From a virus: a DNA stretch of 38,019 nucleotides. The notes under the pieces were generated by a model. It saw only the letters and a program-made list of their open reading frames with translations, made no database searches and was not told the DNA's origin. Every line of letters starts with the position of its first letter. Within the stretch, counting starts at the first letter, position 1. Of this stretch, positions 6,238 to 13,260 are shown one piece after another. Location of the stretch: IMG/VR virus record IMGVR_UViG_3300020020_000101, positions 1 through 38,019 of that record. One strand, written 5' to 3'. A program made the position numbers and the translations under genes.

Positions 6238-6276
6238 AAGAGTGCCCCCGTTCCATTCCCTGGCGGGGGCATTCTT
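6238..6276. terminator. Bidirectional intrinsic terminator
   Basis: AAGAGTGCCCCCG (6238-6250) pairs with CGGGGGCATTCTT (6264-6276) over 13 positions with one G-T pair and a 13-base loop. A T-rich arm on either strand fits termination of + transcripts from 5764-6066 and of - transcripts ending at 6552. Confidence 0.75.
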
Positions 6277-6551
6277 CTGTGTGTGCTGGTGTGCGATCGA
6301 CGATGATGCGCACGACTAGATCACACCGTCGGCAACCTAGAGTCGACCCTGGGTCATGCGGGTTCACCCTGCGCATCGTGCATCATAGTCAACAGACCAG
6401 TTGCCCAGGGACTCGGGAACACATAGAAAAATCCCTAGGAATCGGGATCACCTCGATGATGCATCACGCATCGCAGGGGAAACCAATCGCCTAGGGATTA
6501 TCTCAGGTATGACTCAAATGAATCTCGTCAACTTGATCGCGTGATCGACGA
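6277..6551. other. Non-coding region with inverted repeat and GATGATGC-type motifs
   Basis: No convincing gene is seen. AATCCCTAGG (6430-6439) is repeated inverted as CCTAGGGATT (6490-6499) around a 50-base interval that contains GATGATGCATCACGCATCGC. Related short motifs occur at about 6300-6315 (CGATGATGCGCAC) and 6370-6388 (GCGCATCGTGCATCATAG). This could be a regulatory region, replication signal or attachment site; nothing in the sequence decides. Confidence 0.4.
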
Positions 6552-6869
6552 TCAGTGACCGTCCTTCGTAGTCATGAACTCGACCCACTCAGCCACTACC
6601 CTGAGCGCTTCGTCCACACCTCTGACAACCTGAGCATGGCCACCGGCGTCAAGGATCTGCTGAATCCTTAGGCGCTGGATGGGCTTAGCTTGGCCGCCCT
6701 CAGGAAGCTTGGTCTCTAGGCCGAGAAAGAAGCCCTGCGCACACACAATGATGTCTGGCAACCCCGACATCATCATCTCGCTGCCGTGAGCCTTGAAGCA
6801 GAAGTACCCCTCCACACGGAGAGCAGCCATGATCTTGCCGCTGAGCTTGCTCTCCCGTTGCTTCGACAT
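6552..6869 (-). CDS. VRR-NUC-type nuclease, 105 aa
   Basis: The sequence SGLPDIIVCAQGFFLGLETK followed by Q.KPIQRLRIQQILDAGG and HAQVVRGVDEAL fits the small stand-alone VRR-NUC family (G-x-PD...E-x-K...Q...GG), a PD-(D/E)XK nuclease fold with the Asp, Glu and Lys present. These act on branched DNA or as general endonucleases in phage replication and recombination. ATG at 6869 is preferred over GTG 6875 because AGGAG lies 9 bases upstream of it. It is the last gene of the - strand early block and has its own promoter at 6978-7007. Confidence 0.8.
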   Translation of the reverse strand: MSKQRESKLSGKIMAALRVEGYFCFKAHGSEMMMSGLPDIIVCAQGFFLGLETKLPEGGQAKPIQRLRIQQILDAGGHAQVVRGVDEALRVVAEWVEFMTTKDGH

Positions 6870-6915
6870 AGTCACCAGCTCCTAACTTAATTCTCTTGGT
6901 ATACACAGGGCGAGA

Positions 6916-6959
6916 GCCCGGCACCGCACGACCGAGGAAGGTGTGGGATGGTGCCGGGC
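6916..6959 (-). promoter_or_regulatory. Leader hairpin upstream of the VRR-NUC gene
   Basis: GCCCGGCACC (6916-6925) and GGTGCCGGGC (6950-6959) form a perfect 10-bp stem with a 24-base loop inside the roughly 100-base leader between the promoter at 6978-7007 and ATG 6869. No T-run follows on the - strand, so an attenuator or RNA-stability element is more likely than a simple terminator. Confidence 0.45.
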
Positions 6960-6977
6960 CCTCAAGCCCACCTGGAG

Positions 6978-7007
6978 ATCCTATCACGGGCAGGTGAAGG
7001 ACGTCAA
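6978..7007 (-). promoter_or_regulatory. Putative promoter for the VRR-NUC gene
   Basis: On the - strand: TTGACG (7007-7002), an 18-bp spacer and TAGGAT (6983-6978), between the SSB stop and the nuclease gene. Confidence 0.5.
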
Positions 7008-7022
7008 GGAATTTGCCGGGGC

Positions 7023-7616
7023 TTAGAGTGCCTCGACCTCGAGCTCCTGGAGCTCGTCGTCGCTGACCTCCTTCGCCTTCTTGCCGTGCTTCCCCTTCTT
7101 GGCCTTGCCGTTCTTCTTGGCGACCGGCTCGGGCTCGGGCTCAGGGGCCTTGTCCTTCTTCTTCTTCTTGGGCTTGGCTACTTCCTCGTCGCCATCTTCC
7201 GCGTCCGGGACGTCGGTCTCGTCGACCTCGCTGATGGGCATGACGTTGTCGATGACGGACTTCTCCTTGCCCTCGTACTCGTCGTCGACGAGGCTGATGC
7301 CCACCGGCCGCCCCACGACCTTGTTGGGGTCGAGCTTCTGCCTCTGCTTGGGGAGGTTGATCCCGGCAGCGACGAAGAGGTTGCGGACTTTCCAGAGCTG
7401 GTTCTCCTCGAGTCCGCAGTAATACGGGTACGACGCGCCCTTGCCTCGGCCGTCAGTGACGGTGATGGTGTACAGCCACTGGTCGTTCTTGGCCTTGGAC
7501 TTGTGGTCTTCGACCTTAGTGACCTTGGCCTTGTAGTCACCCTCCGGCAGGTGCTTGACGTTGAAACTCCGCTCCTTGACATTGCTCATGTCGACGGTGC
7601 GTGCTTTGGCTCCCAT
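7023..7616 (-). CDS. Single-stranded DNA-binding protein, DUF669-like, 197 aa
   Basis: Residues about 15-120 form an OB-like domain: LPEGDYKAKVTKVEDHKSKA, then QWLYTITVTDGRGKG, and NQLWKVRNLFVAAGI. This pattern matches phage DUF669-type SSBs that accompany Sak4-like recombinases, and a Sak4-like gene is next door. The C-terminal 60 residues are low complexity, Lys-rich and Glu-rich, ending in an acidic tail (DDELQELEVEAL), as in SSBs that recruit partners through acidic ends. ATG 7616 has GAAAGG upstream. It has its own promoter at 7662-7690, which fits the high dosage an SSB needs. Confidence 0.75.
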   Translation of the reverse strand: MGAKARTVDMSNVKERSFNVKHLPEGDYKAKVTKVEDHKSKAKNDQWLYTITVTDGRGKGASYPYYCGLEENQLWKVRNLFVAAGINLPKQRQKLDPNKVVGRPVGISLVDDEYEGKEKSVIDNVMPISEVDETDVPDAEDGDEEVAKPKKKKKDKAPEPEPEPVAKKNGKAKKGKHGKKAKEVSDDELQELEVEAL

Positions 7617-7661
7617 GTGTTACCTTTCTTCTTTGGTGGTTTCCTCGGTCAAATCGAATGA

Positions 7662-7690
7662 ATGCTAGACGATCCCACTCCGTAGGTCAA
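7662..7690 (-). promoter_or_regulatory. Putative promoter for the SSB gene
   Basis: On the - strand: TTGACC (7690-7685), a 17-bp spacer and TAGCAT (7667-7662), giving a leader of about 39 bases that carries AAGAAGAAAGG. A small hairpin, CGTTTC/GAAACG at 7706-7721, lies just upstream. Confidence 0.6.
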
Positions 7691-7723
7691 TCGTCTCGTT
7701 CCGGCCGTTTCGTGGGAAACGAC

Positions 7724-8542
7724 TCACTTCTTCTTGGGCTTAGTTGCTCCTTCCAGCAAGAGGCTCGTCAATGAGCTCACGGTCGGATTCTTGAGTACGT
7801 CCGGCAGATCGAACTCGGACCGGACCCCGGTGTCGTACATCGGATGATTCCCGATCCAGAGGCGGCGCTGATTCTTCTCGATCGGTTCTCCTCCATCGGG
7901 GTTGACAAACTGAGCCTTGGTCACGTAGAGCCTGCCGATGACATCCACGTTCGCGTTCAGGGCGGACCGGACACCGGGGGGTACATCAGGGACGTAGAAG
8001 ACAGAGCTTTCTGCCAGCTCGTCATCGTCGCTGCTGCCCTTGTCCACCTTCTCCTGAGCAGTGTAGATGACCCCCATGTCCAGGCCATCGAGCTTGTAGA
8101 TGAGTTCCTTGGTGAGCTCTCCAGCTTTTCCGTGGTCGCGTTGGTCAACGACGCCGGGCACTCGGTCGAGGTTGCGATCCTCACCCAGCTTCATGATGAA
8201 CCTGAGCGACAGGTTGTGGATCTTGGTGATCGTGTCGGGGCAGACCCAGGTGTAGTCGTGCTTGCCTGTGCGCAAGAACCCGAGGGCATCGTTGAGATCT
8301 TCGAACTTCTTGATGGGCCAGACGTCAGGGTCGAGCTTGCGGTACTTGTCCGTGCCTTTCTCCGCATCCAGCATGAGGATCTTGCCGTCCGGCACATCGT
8401 TGGCACTGAGGGCGAACCGCGTCTTGCCTTTCTTGTGCCGACTGTAGACCAAGAACCGCCACTTGGGTCTCATCTTGCTGGGCTTGGTGATCGACTTGGC
8501 GGCGATGGCCGCATAGTTCTTCTCCTTACCTCGTACTGCCAT
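7724..8542 (-). CDS. Sak4-like (RecA-fold) ATPase, 272 aa
   Basis: ATG 8542 follows AAGGAG. A P-loop-like segment at about residues 35-45 (YSRHKKGKTRFAL) keeps GKT but lacks the usual first Gly. GKILMLDAEKGTDK follows, then TWVCPDTITKIHN (Walker-B-like), and GLDMGVIYTAQEK. This layout is typical of the phage AAA_24/Sak4 family, single-strand annealing or RecA-like proteins that work with a DUF669-type SSB; such an SSB is the next gene. It most likely acts in phage recombination and replication. The C-terminus is Lys-rich. Family assignment is by motif order. Confidence 0.75.
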   Translation of the reverse strand: MAVRGKEKNYAAIAAKSITKPSKMRPKWRFLVYSRHKKGKTRFALSANDVPDGKILMLDAEKGTDKYRKLDPDVWPIKKFEDLNDALGFLRTGKHDYTWVCPDTITKIHNLSLRFIMKLGEDRNLDRVPGVVDQRDHGKAGELTKELIYKLDGLDMGVIYTAQEKVDKGSSDDDELAESSVFYVPDVPPGVRSALNANVDVIGRLYVTKAQFVNPDGGEPIEKNQRRLWIGNHPMYDTGVRSEFDLPDVLKNPTVSSLTSLLLEGATKPKKK

Positions 8543-8729
8543 CGGTCTCCTTCTTCTTGGGTCGAATCCATTGACTGGGTGACTTCGTGAGCAATCGGTG
8601 AGGAGCGTGAGGCCAAGCACCCTCCTTGTGACCTTGCACTGGGGTGTGGCCCTCGGCGAGCGTGCAGCTCACCACCCCACCCTCGGGGTGCGGCCGTTGA
8701 GCTGGGCAAGGAGGACGGTCCCAGCTCAC
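8526..8729 (-). CDS. Small Cys/His protein, 67 aa
   Basis: GTG 8729 is chosen because AGGAGG sits 5 bases upstream and it overlaps the preceding stop as GTGA. The protein contains CPAQRPHPEGGVVSC and GHTPVQGHKEGAWPHAPH, a Cys/His pattern common in small actinophage proteins of unknown function. The basic C-terminus (WIRPKKKETDGSTR) overlaps the Sak4-like start by 17 bases. Confidence 0.65.
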   Translation of the reverse strand: MSWDRPPCPAQRPHPEGGVVSCTLAEGHTPVQGHKEGAWPHAPHRLLTKSPSQWIRPKKKETDGSTR

Positions 8730-8893
8730 TTGAACCTCCTGCACAAGCACTGATCCTTGGCCTTGCTCATTGATGGTGTCTTTTCCTCGTACTGATGACG
8801 GCATTCAGTGTCATCGCCGTCATAGCCAGTATTCTTGCCTGTGTGAACCCCTCGGGTATGACCGCACTGGGCGCACTTGTCAGTCTCGGCCAC
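8726..8893 (-). CDS. Small zinc-finger-like protein, 55 aa
   Basis: GTG 8893 is preceded by AGGAGG 9 bases upstream and overlaps the nuclease stop by 14 bases. The N-terminus reads MAETDKCAQCGHTRGVHTGK, followed by a single Cys (TECRHQY) and a C-terminal CLCRRFK. This CxxCGH...H...C arrangement suggests one or two zinc sites. Function is unknown. The gene is short enough to be dropped by common length cutoffs, but its coupling on both sides supports it. Confidence 0.65.
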   Translation of the reverse strand: MAETDKCAQCGHTRGVHTGKNTGYDGDDTECRHQYEEKTPSMSKAKDQCLCRRFK

Positions 8894-9980
8894 CGTCAGT
8901 CACCTCCTGCTCATCGTAGTAGTAGCTCATCGGATCCTCGACCTTGTACTTTCTCTTGATGATGGGGTCGATGTTACCCCCCCATAGCTGAGCAGTGCAG
9001 ATGTCGACATAGCTGCATGAGAACTCGCAGCTTCGGTCAGGCACCCGTTCGATCATCTCGGGCCTATCCCAAGGGTACTCGTTCATGCGGGTGTGGGTAT
9101 GGTACATCTCCCGAGCCACCTGGTTAAGCATCGTCGGAGCCTTTTCCAGCACATCGCGTCGGAAGAAGGTGGAGTTCTGGATCTCGCCAAAGCGATACTG
9201 CAGACCCTTAAGATACTTGGCCTTGGCATTATACTCAGGCAATATCTTCAGCCCATGTTCCTTCTGGTACTGTTTCACAGCAGCGACGTAAGTCGGGTAG
9301 TCAGTGTCGCACTCAGCCTTGCTCAGTCGCTGGTTCGCCTTGCCCAGGTAGGCCATCTTCGGAACGCTGGGCTCCTTCCACCTGATGTAGTTCCAGATGT
9401 GACCCTGCACAGGGATCTTGTTCTTCAGCGCTGCCCACACATAGTCGGCAGACTGGGCATCGAGGATGCGGTAGTCTAGCTTGGGCAGTGTCTTGTGACT
9501 CTTGTGGTCGACAATCCAGAGCCCGAACTGGTCCTCAACAAGGAGGTCAACCTTAGCTCGGAAGATAGAACCGTCAGGCAGTTCGGCCTCCAGCACGAAC
9601 TCCACATCCAGCACCTTCCAGTCATGCTTGCTGTAGTGCCAGAGATAGGCAGTCATGACTCGGAAGATCTCTCGAGGAAGGTCGCCGTAGAAGTCCTTCT
9701 CCTCATCGAACAAAGCGTTGAACTCTTTGCTCAGTCGCTGGTGCGCTTCCCACATAGCAGCGACCGCGTCTTTGTGCTTGGCTCCATCCTTCAGTGCCCT
9801 CGAGAACACCTCCAGGAGAAGGTGAATCCACGTCCCCCGCTTCAGCGGCGAGCCCAGCTTCTTAGGCTTCAGTCGATGGATATACTTGAACTCAGCCTGC
9901 TTCGGACATCTCCGGAACGTCTTCAGCATAGAGTGGGTGCTGATGGTCCGCCCTGTGTCCGGATCTAAGTAGATTCCCAA
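8880..9980 (-). CDS. Cas4/RecB-like PD-(D/E)XK exonuclease, 366 aa
   Basis: N-terminal STHSMLKTFRRCPKQAEFKY is the typical entry helix with the first Cys of Cas4/AddB-type nucleases. The catalytic core has DGSIFRAKVDLLVED and LWIVDHKSHKTLP (D...D-x-K), followed by a conserved Gln/Tyr region. The C-terminal part has CEFSCSYVDICTAQ, giving the remaining Cys for a probable 4Fe-4S cluster. These enzymes resect or process DNA ends; with the Sak4-like ATPase and SSB it forms a recombination module. TTG 9980 is preferred (AGGAG 6-7 bases upstream, after the previous stop); GTG 10037 would add 19 residues and overlap the upstream gene. Confidence 0.8.
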   Translation of the reverse strand: MGIYLDPDTGRTISTHSMLKTFRRCPKQAEFKYIHRLKPKKLGSPLKRGTWIHLLLEVFSRALKDGAKHKDAVAAMWEAHQRLSKEFNALFDEEKDFYGDLPREIFRVMTAYLWHYSKHDWKVLDVEFVLEAELPDGSIFRAKVDLLVEDQFGLWIVDHKSHKTLPKLDYRILDAQSADYVWAALKNKIPVQGHIWNYIRWKEPSVPKMAYLGKANQRLSKAECDTDYPTYVAAVKQYQKEHGLKILPEYNAKAKYLKGLQYRFGEIQNSTFFRRDVLEKAPTMLNQVAREMYHTHTRMNEYPWDRPEMIERVPDRSCEFSCSYVDICTAQLWGGNIDPIIKRKYKVEDPMSYYYDEQEVTDGGRD

Positions 9981-10005
9981 CGTCTTCTCCTCGGTCAGCG
10001 ATCCA

Positions 10006-10173
10006 TCATATCGAACGCGAGACTCTCCAGTCAACACTCTTGTTCCAGAGCTTACGGCCTGCCACGCGACCGAGGCGATACGTCCACTTCAGAGTGATGA
10101 TGAGCATGGCCACAAGAAGAGAGCCCCCATAGAACAACAGCACTAGCAAGGCTATGGCAAGAACTAGTAGCAT
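10006..10173 (-). CDS. Small membrane protein, 55 aa
   Basis: ATG 10173 has AGGAGG 7 bases upstream. The N-terminal 30 residues form one or two hydrophobic helices (MLLVLAIALLVLLFYGGSLL, then VAMLIITLKWTY), followed by a basic cytoplasmic-type tail (RLGRVAGRKLWNKSVDWR). No homology is recognised. It sits between the polymerase and the nuclease in the early operon, so a holin role is less likely than membrane anchoring of replication or superinfection control; that is inference. Confidence 0.65.
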   Translation of the reverse strand: MLLVLAIALLVLLFYGGSLLVAMLIITLKWTYRLGRVAGRKLWNKSVDWRVSRSI

Positions 10174-10177
10174 CACA

Positions 10178-10315
10178 CTACCTCCTGATGCCAAAGGGGT
10201 GGCATCGTACCCAGTGAAACTTGTTACGCCAGCGACCGTGATGATGACTCTGGCACCAGAAGCAAAAGTCCCACTCAGGAAAGTGCCATTGGTACCAAGC
10301 TCGTAGGCGAGTCAC
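10178..10315 (-). CDS. Small Cys/His/Trp-rich protein, 45 aa
   Basis: GTG 10315 overlaps the polymerase stop as GTGA, and TAG 10178-10180 lies 4 bases before the next ATG. The protein reads MTRLRAWYQWHFPEWDFCFW, followed by CQSHHHGRWRNKFHW and VRCHPFGIRR, with CxxC, several His and a CH pair: a possible zinc-binding mini-protein. Function is unknown. Coupling and reading-frame fit support it despite its size. Confidence 0.6.
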   Translation of the reverse strand: MTRLRAWYQWHFPEWDFCFWCQSHHHGRWRNKFHWVRCHPFGIRR

Positions 10316-12873
10316 TCAGCCTCCTTGATGCGTCCTAGGTCAGTGGCCTTGAGCCACCGCCTCAACGCCTTTTCGTCGAACACTACGTCCCCAGGAATTT
10401 CCTGAGCATCGCCCCAGTGCGACCCCACCTTCAAGTCAGCCACGATCGGGACGTCCATCTCCACACCAAACTGCGAGGCGAGCTGATCCATCAGCGCCTC
10501 CTCCATACTCCACTTCATAATGGGGATGACGTGCTTCGCGTGGTCTTCCCTAGCCTCGACCAAGCCAGCATCGTGGATGGTGCCCAGCAGATGAGCGTCT
10601 AGGCTCCGCCTCTTGAACTCGGTGGTCATGATCTGGATAGCCATCAGCATCATGTCGGAGCCGAACGACTGCACGGGCGAGTTGATCGCCTGGCGCTCAG
10701 CCTCACGCATGACCCCTTCATTTTCGCTATGGATGTCGGGGAGGCGGCGTATCCGGCCGATAGGTGAGATGACCCTGCCATACTGATGCGCCAGTCGCTT
10801 CTGCTTAGCATGCCATGCCTGCAGCCTAGCGAACTGACGGAAGTATGCCTTGCGAACCTCGTATGCTTCGTCCAAGGTGAAGTGGACACCGTAGTTCTCC
10901 CAAGCATAGATGACGAACTTGGGAGCCCCCATGCTGTAGAGGAAGCCGAAGTTGACGGGCTTAGCTTTCTTCCGGTCATCTTTCGTGACCTTGGTCTGGG
11001 GAATGCCGAGGACGTTAGCAGCCGTAGCTGCGTGAATGTCCATCCCCATTTGGAACAAGCGCTTCATCGTAGGCTCGTCAGCAAGGAACGCAGCGATCCT
11101 CAGCTCGACCTGGGAGAAGTCAGCCTCGATAACCACATAGCCTGGAGCAGCACCGAACAACCCTCGAGCCATACTGTCTCTGGGAACTTGCTGCAGATTG
11201 ATGCTTCGTTGGTCAGTAGCTCGACCAGAGATCTTTTCCTCATCAACCTTGCCAGAGGAGGTGCGCCCAGTCACCGTACCTGCCAGCTTGAACGATGTAT
11301 GAATGCGGTCGAAGGGGTCGAGCACTGACTCATACGTGGTCATGAACTGACCAAGCTTAGAGTAGTTAGCCCGCTTCATGAGTAGGGGGATAGCAGGGTG
11401 CTCGTCCTTCAGAGTCATCATCACCCCCTCCCGCATGCTCGGGTCCCCCTCTGACCCGTCAGGCTTCTCCTTGCCCCGCTCGAGAACTGGCAGCTTCAGA
11501 TACTCGAACATCCACCATCGAGACCAGTTGCTGGGGTTGAAGTTGACCGGCACTGGGCGAGGGACCCTATGTTTGGTGTGGGGCCAGCCCATCTCGATCA
11601 GTTCTTCAGGCTCACCCTTCGGAACGTGCTCCATGATCTGACGCTCAAACTCTTTGACCATCTCAAGAGTCTGATGGCGTCGGTTGGTGAGCCTATCCCT
11701 GTCCATCCAGAACCCTCTGAGCTCAGCCCCGATGTAGAGCTCATTAGCCGGCATCGTGATGAGTCGGTAGATGCGGCATAACCTCTCCTGTTCGACTAAC
11801 TCCTGTCGAATCTCAAGGTAGATGTGGTAGGTGTACCAGGTATCGAGAGTGTTATACCAGAGTACATCACCAATGGGCTGAGACCAGAGATCCTTCGTAC
11901 TGATCGCCCAGGGGGGAACACCCAGCCTGCTCAGCGCCTGAGGCTTGAGACCCTTCTGACGATTCTCGTCCAGCAAGTGAGCGGCTAGCATAGTGTCGAA
12001 GGTTACCCTAACCCCCACACCAAACTTACGAAGCCAGCGGGCGTCGAACTTACCGTTGTGGGCGATCTGCTTCTTCGGCTTGGCTAGGTGTGGGCCTAGG
12101 TGTCGGAGCAAAGAGCGCCAGCTCTTAACCCATCTACTTTCCGGGTGAGCAAGAGGTATGGCGAAGCACTTGAGTTTCCCTCCAGGCATGACCAGTGTGC
12201 CAGCCAACGACACGATGACTCCGTCAGGGTCATGCTCGTCCCTGCCCTTGGTCTCGATGTCGTAGACCAGCACCTCGGCGCGGTCCAGCCACTTGATGAC
12301 CTTGGCGATCTTCTCTTTGTCGTCAGCGATCAGCACCTTCGGTAGAGGCACCTTGGCAGACTTCTCGAAGACCTGTGCCACGAAGAGGCGAAGCTCGGCG
12401 ACATATGCTTGACGCTGACCAGGATTGCGCAGGACAGATGCTGGGGAGACCGTAGGGAATACGGAATACCCCTCACGCGTGACTACTCGGCCTCGATACT
12501 TCATGATTCCTGAGTGACCTGTCGTGGCAAGCAGGGCCTCATTACCCATCGCCAGGATCCACTTAGGCTTGATGGCAGCGATCTCCGCGTCCAGGTACTT
12601 GCGACAGGCCTTGACGTCAGCGTTGCTGGCGTTCTGCTCGAAGTTGCGGCACTTGATCGCAGCCGAGTAGAAGATGTCCTCGGGCTCAAGTCCTACCTCG
12701 GCAAGGTCCTCCTCCAGCCGCCTCTGGAATGCGTCGCTGTTCGGCATGCGACCCACGACCATGATCTTAGCCCGCTCATCGCCAAAGCCCTCCTGACAAA
12801 CCTGGATGGCCTGCTGGTGAAGCTTGCAGCCCGTGCACCCATCGTCGTAGATCTTGGCTACTAGTGACTTCAC
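10312..12873 (-). CDS. Family A DNA polymerase with N-terminal uracil-glycosylase-like domain and 3'-5' exonuclease, 853 aa
   Basis: Residues about 1-175 resemble family 4/5 uracil-DNA glycosylases: CTGCKLHQQAIQV, AAIKCRNFEQNA and KPKWILAMGNEAL, with Cys positions as in Fe-S forms. The usual GEAPG motif reads VVGRMPNSDAF, so catalysis is doubtful. The exonuclease motifs are VYDIETKGRDEHD (about 204), AHNGKFDARWLRKFG (about 273) and YNTLDTWYTY (about 343), with the key Asp/Glu present. Polymerase motifs are A, IEADFSQVELRIAA (about 585); B, KKAKPVNFGFLYSMG (about 639); and C, LGTIHDAGL (about 766). It is the replicative polymerase. GTG start overlaps the upstream gene (GTGA). Confidence 0.93.
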   Translation of the reverse strand: MKSLVAKIYDDGCTGCKLHQQAIQVCQEGFGDERAKIMVVGRMPNSDAFQRRLEEDLAEVGLEPEDIFYSAAIKCRNFEQNASNADVKACRKYLDAEIAAIKPKWILAMGNEALLATTGHSGIMKYRGRVVTREGYSVFPTVSPASVLRNPGQRQAYVAELRLFVAQVFEKSAKVPLPKVLIADDKEKIAKVIKWLDRAEVLVYDIETKGRDEHDPDGVIVSLAGTLVMPGGKLKCFAIPLAHPESRWVKSWRSLLRHLGPHLAKPKKQIAHNGKFDARWLRKFGVGVRVTFDTMLAAHLLDENRQKGLKPQALSRLGVPPWAISTKDLWSQPIGDVLWYNTLDTWYTYHIYLEIRQELVEQERLCRIYRLITMPANELYIGAELRGFWMDRDRLTNRRHQTLEMVKEFERQIMEHVPKGEPEELIEMGWPHTKHRVPRPVPVNFNPSNWSRWWMFEYLKLPVLERGKEKPDGSEGDPSMREGVMMTLKDEHPAIPLLMKRANYSKLGQFMTTYESVLDPFDRIHTSFKLAGTVTGRTSSGKVDEEKISGRATDQRSINLQQVPRDSMARGLFGAAPGYVVIEADFSQVELRIAAFLADEPTMKRLFQMGMDIHAATAANVLGIPQTKVTKDDRKKAKPVNFGFLYSMGAPKFVIYAWENYGVHFTLDEAYEVRKAYFRQFARLQAWHAKQKRLAHQYGRVISPIGRIRRLPDIHSENEGVMREAERQAINSPVQSFGSDMMLMAIQIMTTEFKRRSLDAHLLGTIHDAGLVEAREDHAKHVIPIMKWSMEEALMDQLASQFGVEMDVPIVADLKVGSHWGDAQEIPGDVVFDEKALRRWLKATDLGRIKEAE

Positions 12874-13052
12874 CGTTGGATGGCTCTGAGCATCATGTCA
12901 AGATCGTCGAGACTGGCGTTCACTCGGTCCTGCAAGTCGTCATCCACGATTCCCTCGACCAAACTTTTGACCTGGTTGAGTGCTCGTTCCATGCTGATCG
13001 ACGACTCCCTTCCTCGACCTTGAAGCACGGCAGGTAGTTCGTTAGAGATCAT
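12870..13052 (-). CDS. Hypothetical helical protein, 60 aa
   Basis: Not recognised. ATG 13052 overlaps the previous stop as ATGA and its own stop overlaps the polymerase GTG, so it is coupled on both sides. It starts MISNELPAVLQGRGRESSIS and the rest is one or two amphipathic helices (LNQVKSLVEGIVDDDLQDRV, SLDDLDMMLRAIQR). A polymerase accessory role is possible from position only. Confidence 0.6.
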   Translation of the reverse strand: MISNELPAVLQGRGRESSISMERALNQVKSLVEGIVDDDLQDRVNASLDDLDMMLRAIQR

Positions 13053-13219
13053 GACTTCACCACGAGCATGGCATGTCGGCGTCGCAGCGGAGCCTTGGCG
13101 GGGTCGATGTCTGCAACAACTTCCCCAACCTTCTCCGTCCGATAGACGCAGCCTTCCTTCCACTGGGTAATTGCGTGGACCTCCCTAACCCGGAAGCTCC
13201 ATTTGTACGGTAAGGGCAT
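13049..13219 (-). CDS. Hypothetical basic protein, 56 aa
   Basis: Not recognised. The frame runs from ATG 13219 to TGA 13051-13049, overlapping the next ATG as ATGA. The protein starts MPLPYKWSFRVREVHAITQW and ends APLRRRHAMLVVKS. It is the first gene behind the promoter at 13255-13284, with a G-rich tract (GAGAGGGGG) as ribosome site. It is small but well supported by context. Confidence 0.6.
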   Translation of the reverse strand: MPLPYKWSFRVREVHAITQWKEGCVYRTEKVGEVVADIDPAKAPLRRRHAMLVVKS

Positions 13220-13228
13220 TAGCACCCC

Positions 13229-13260
13229 CTCTCGATCATCGCATTCATGCGATCATCGTA
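13229..13260 (-). promoter_or_regulatory. Near-palindromic operator-like element
   Basis: ATCGCAT-TC-ATGCGAT is centred at 13244-13245 and flanked by further GATCATC repeats. It lies in the initially transcribed region, directly downstream of the -10 box at 13255-13260. Confidence 0.5.

Noticed and set aside
6948-7661. Long + strand open frame opposite the SSB gene
   Set aside because: Leu/Val-rich low-complexity antisense product of the SSB's Lys/Glu codons; the SSB frame has recognisable domain motifs and promoter.
7844-8590. + strand frame opposite the Sak4-like gene
   Set aside because: Antisense shadow; the - strand frame carries ATPase motifs and a good ribosome site.
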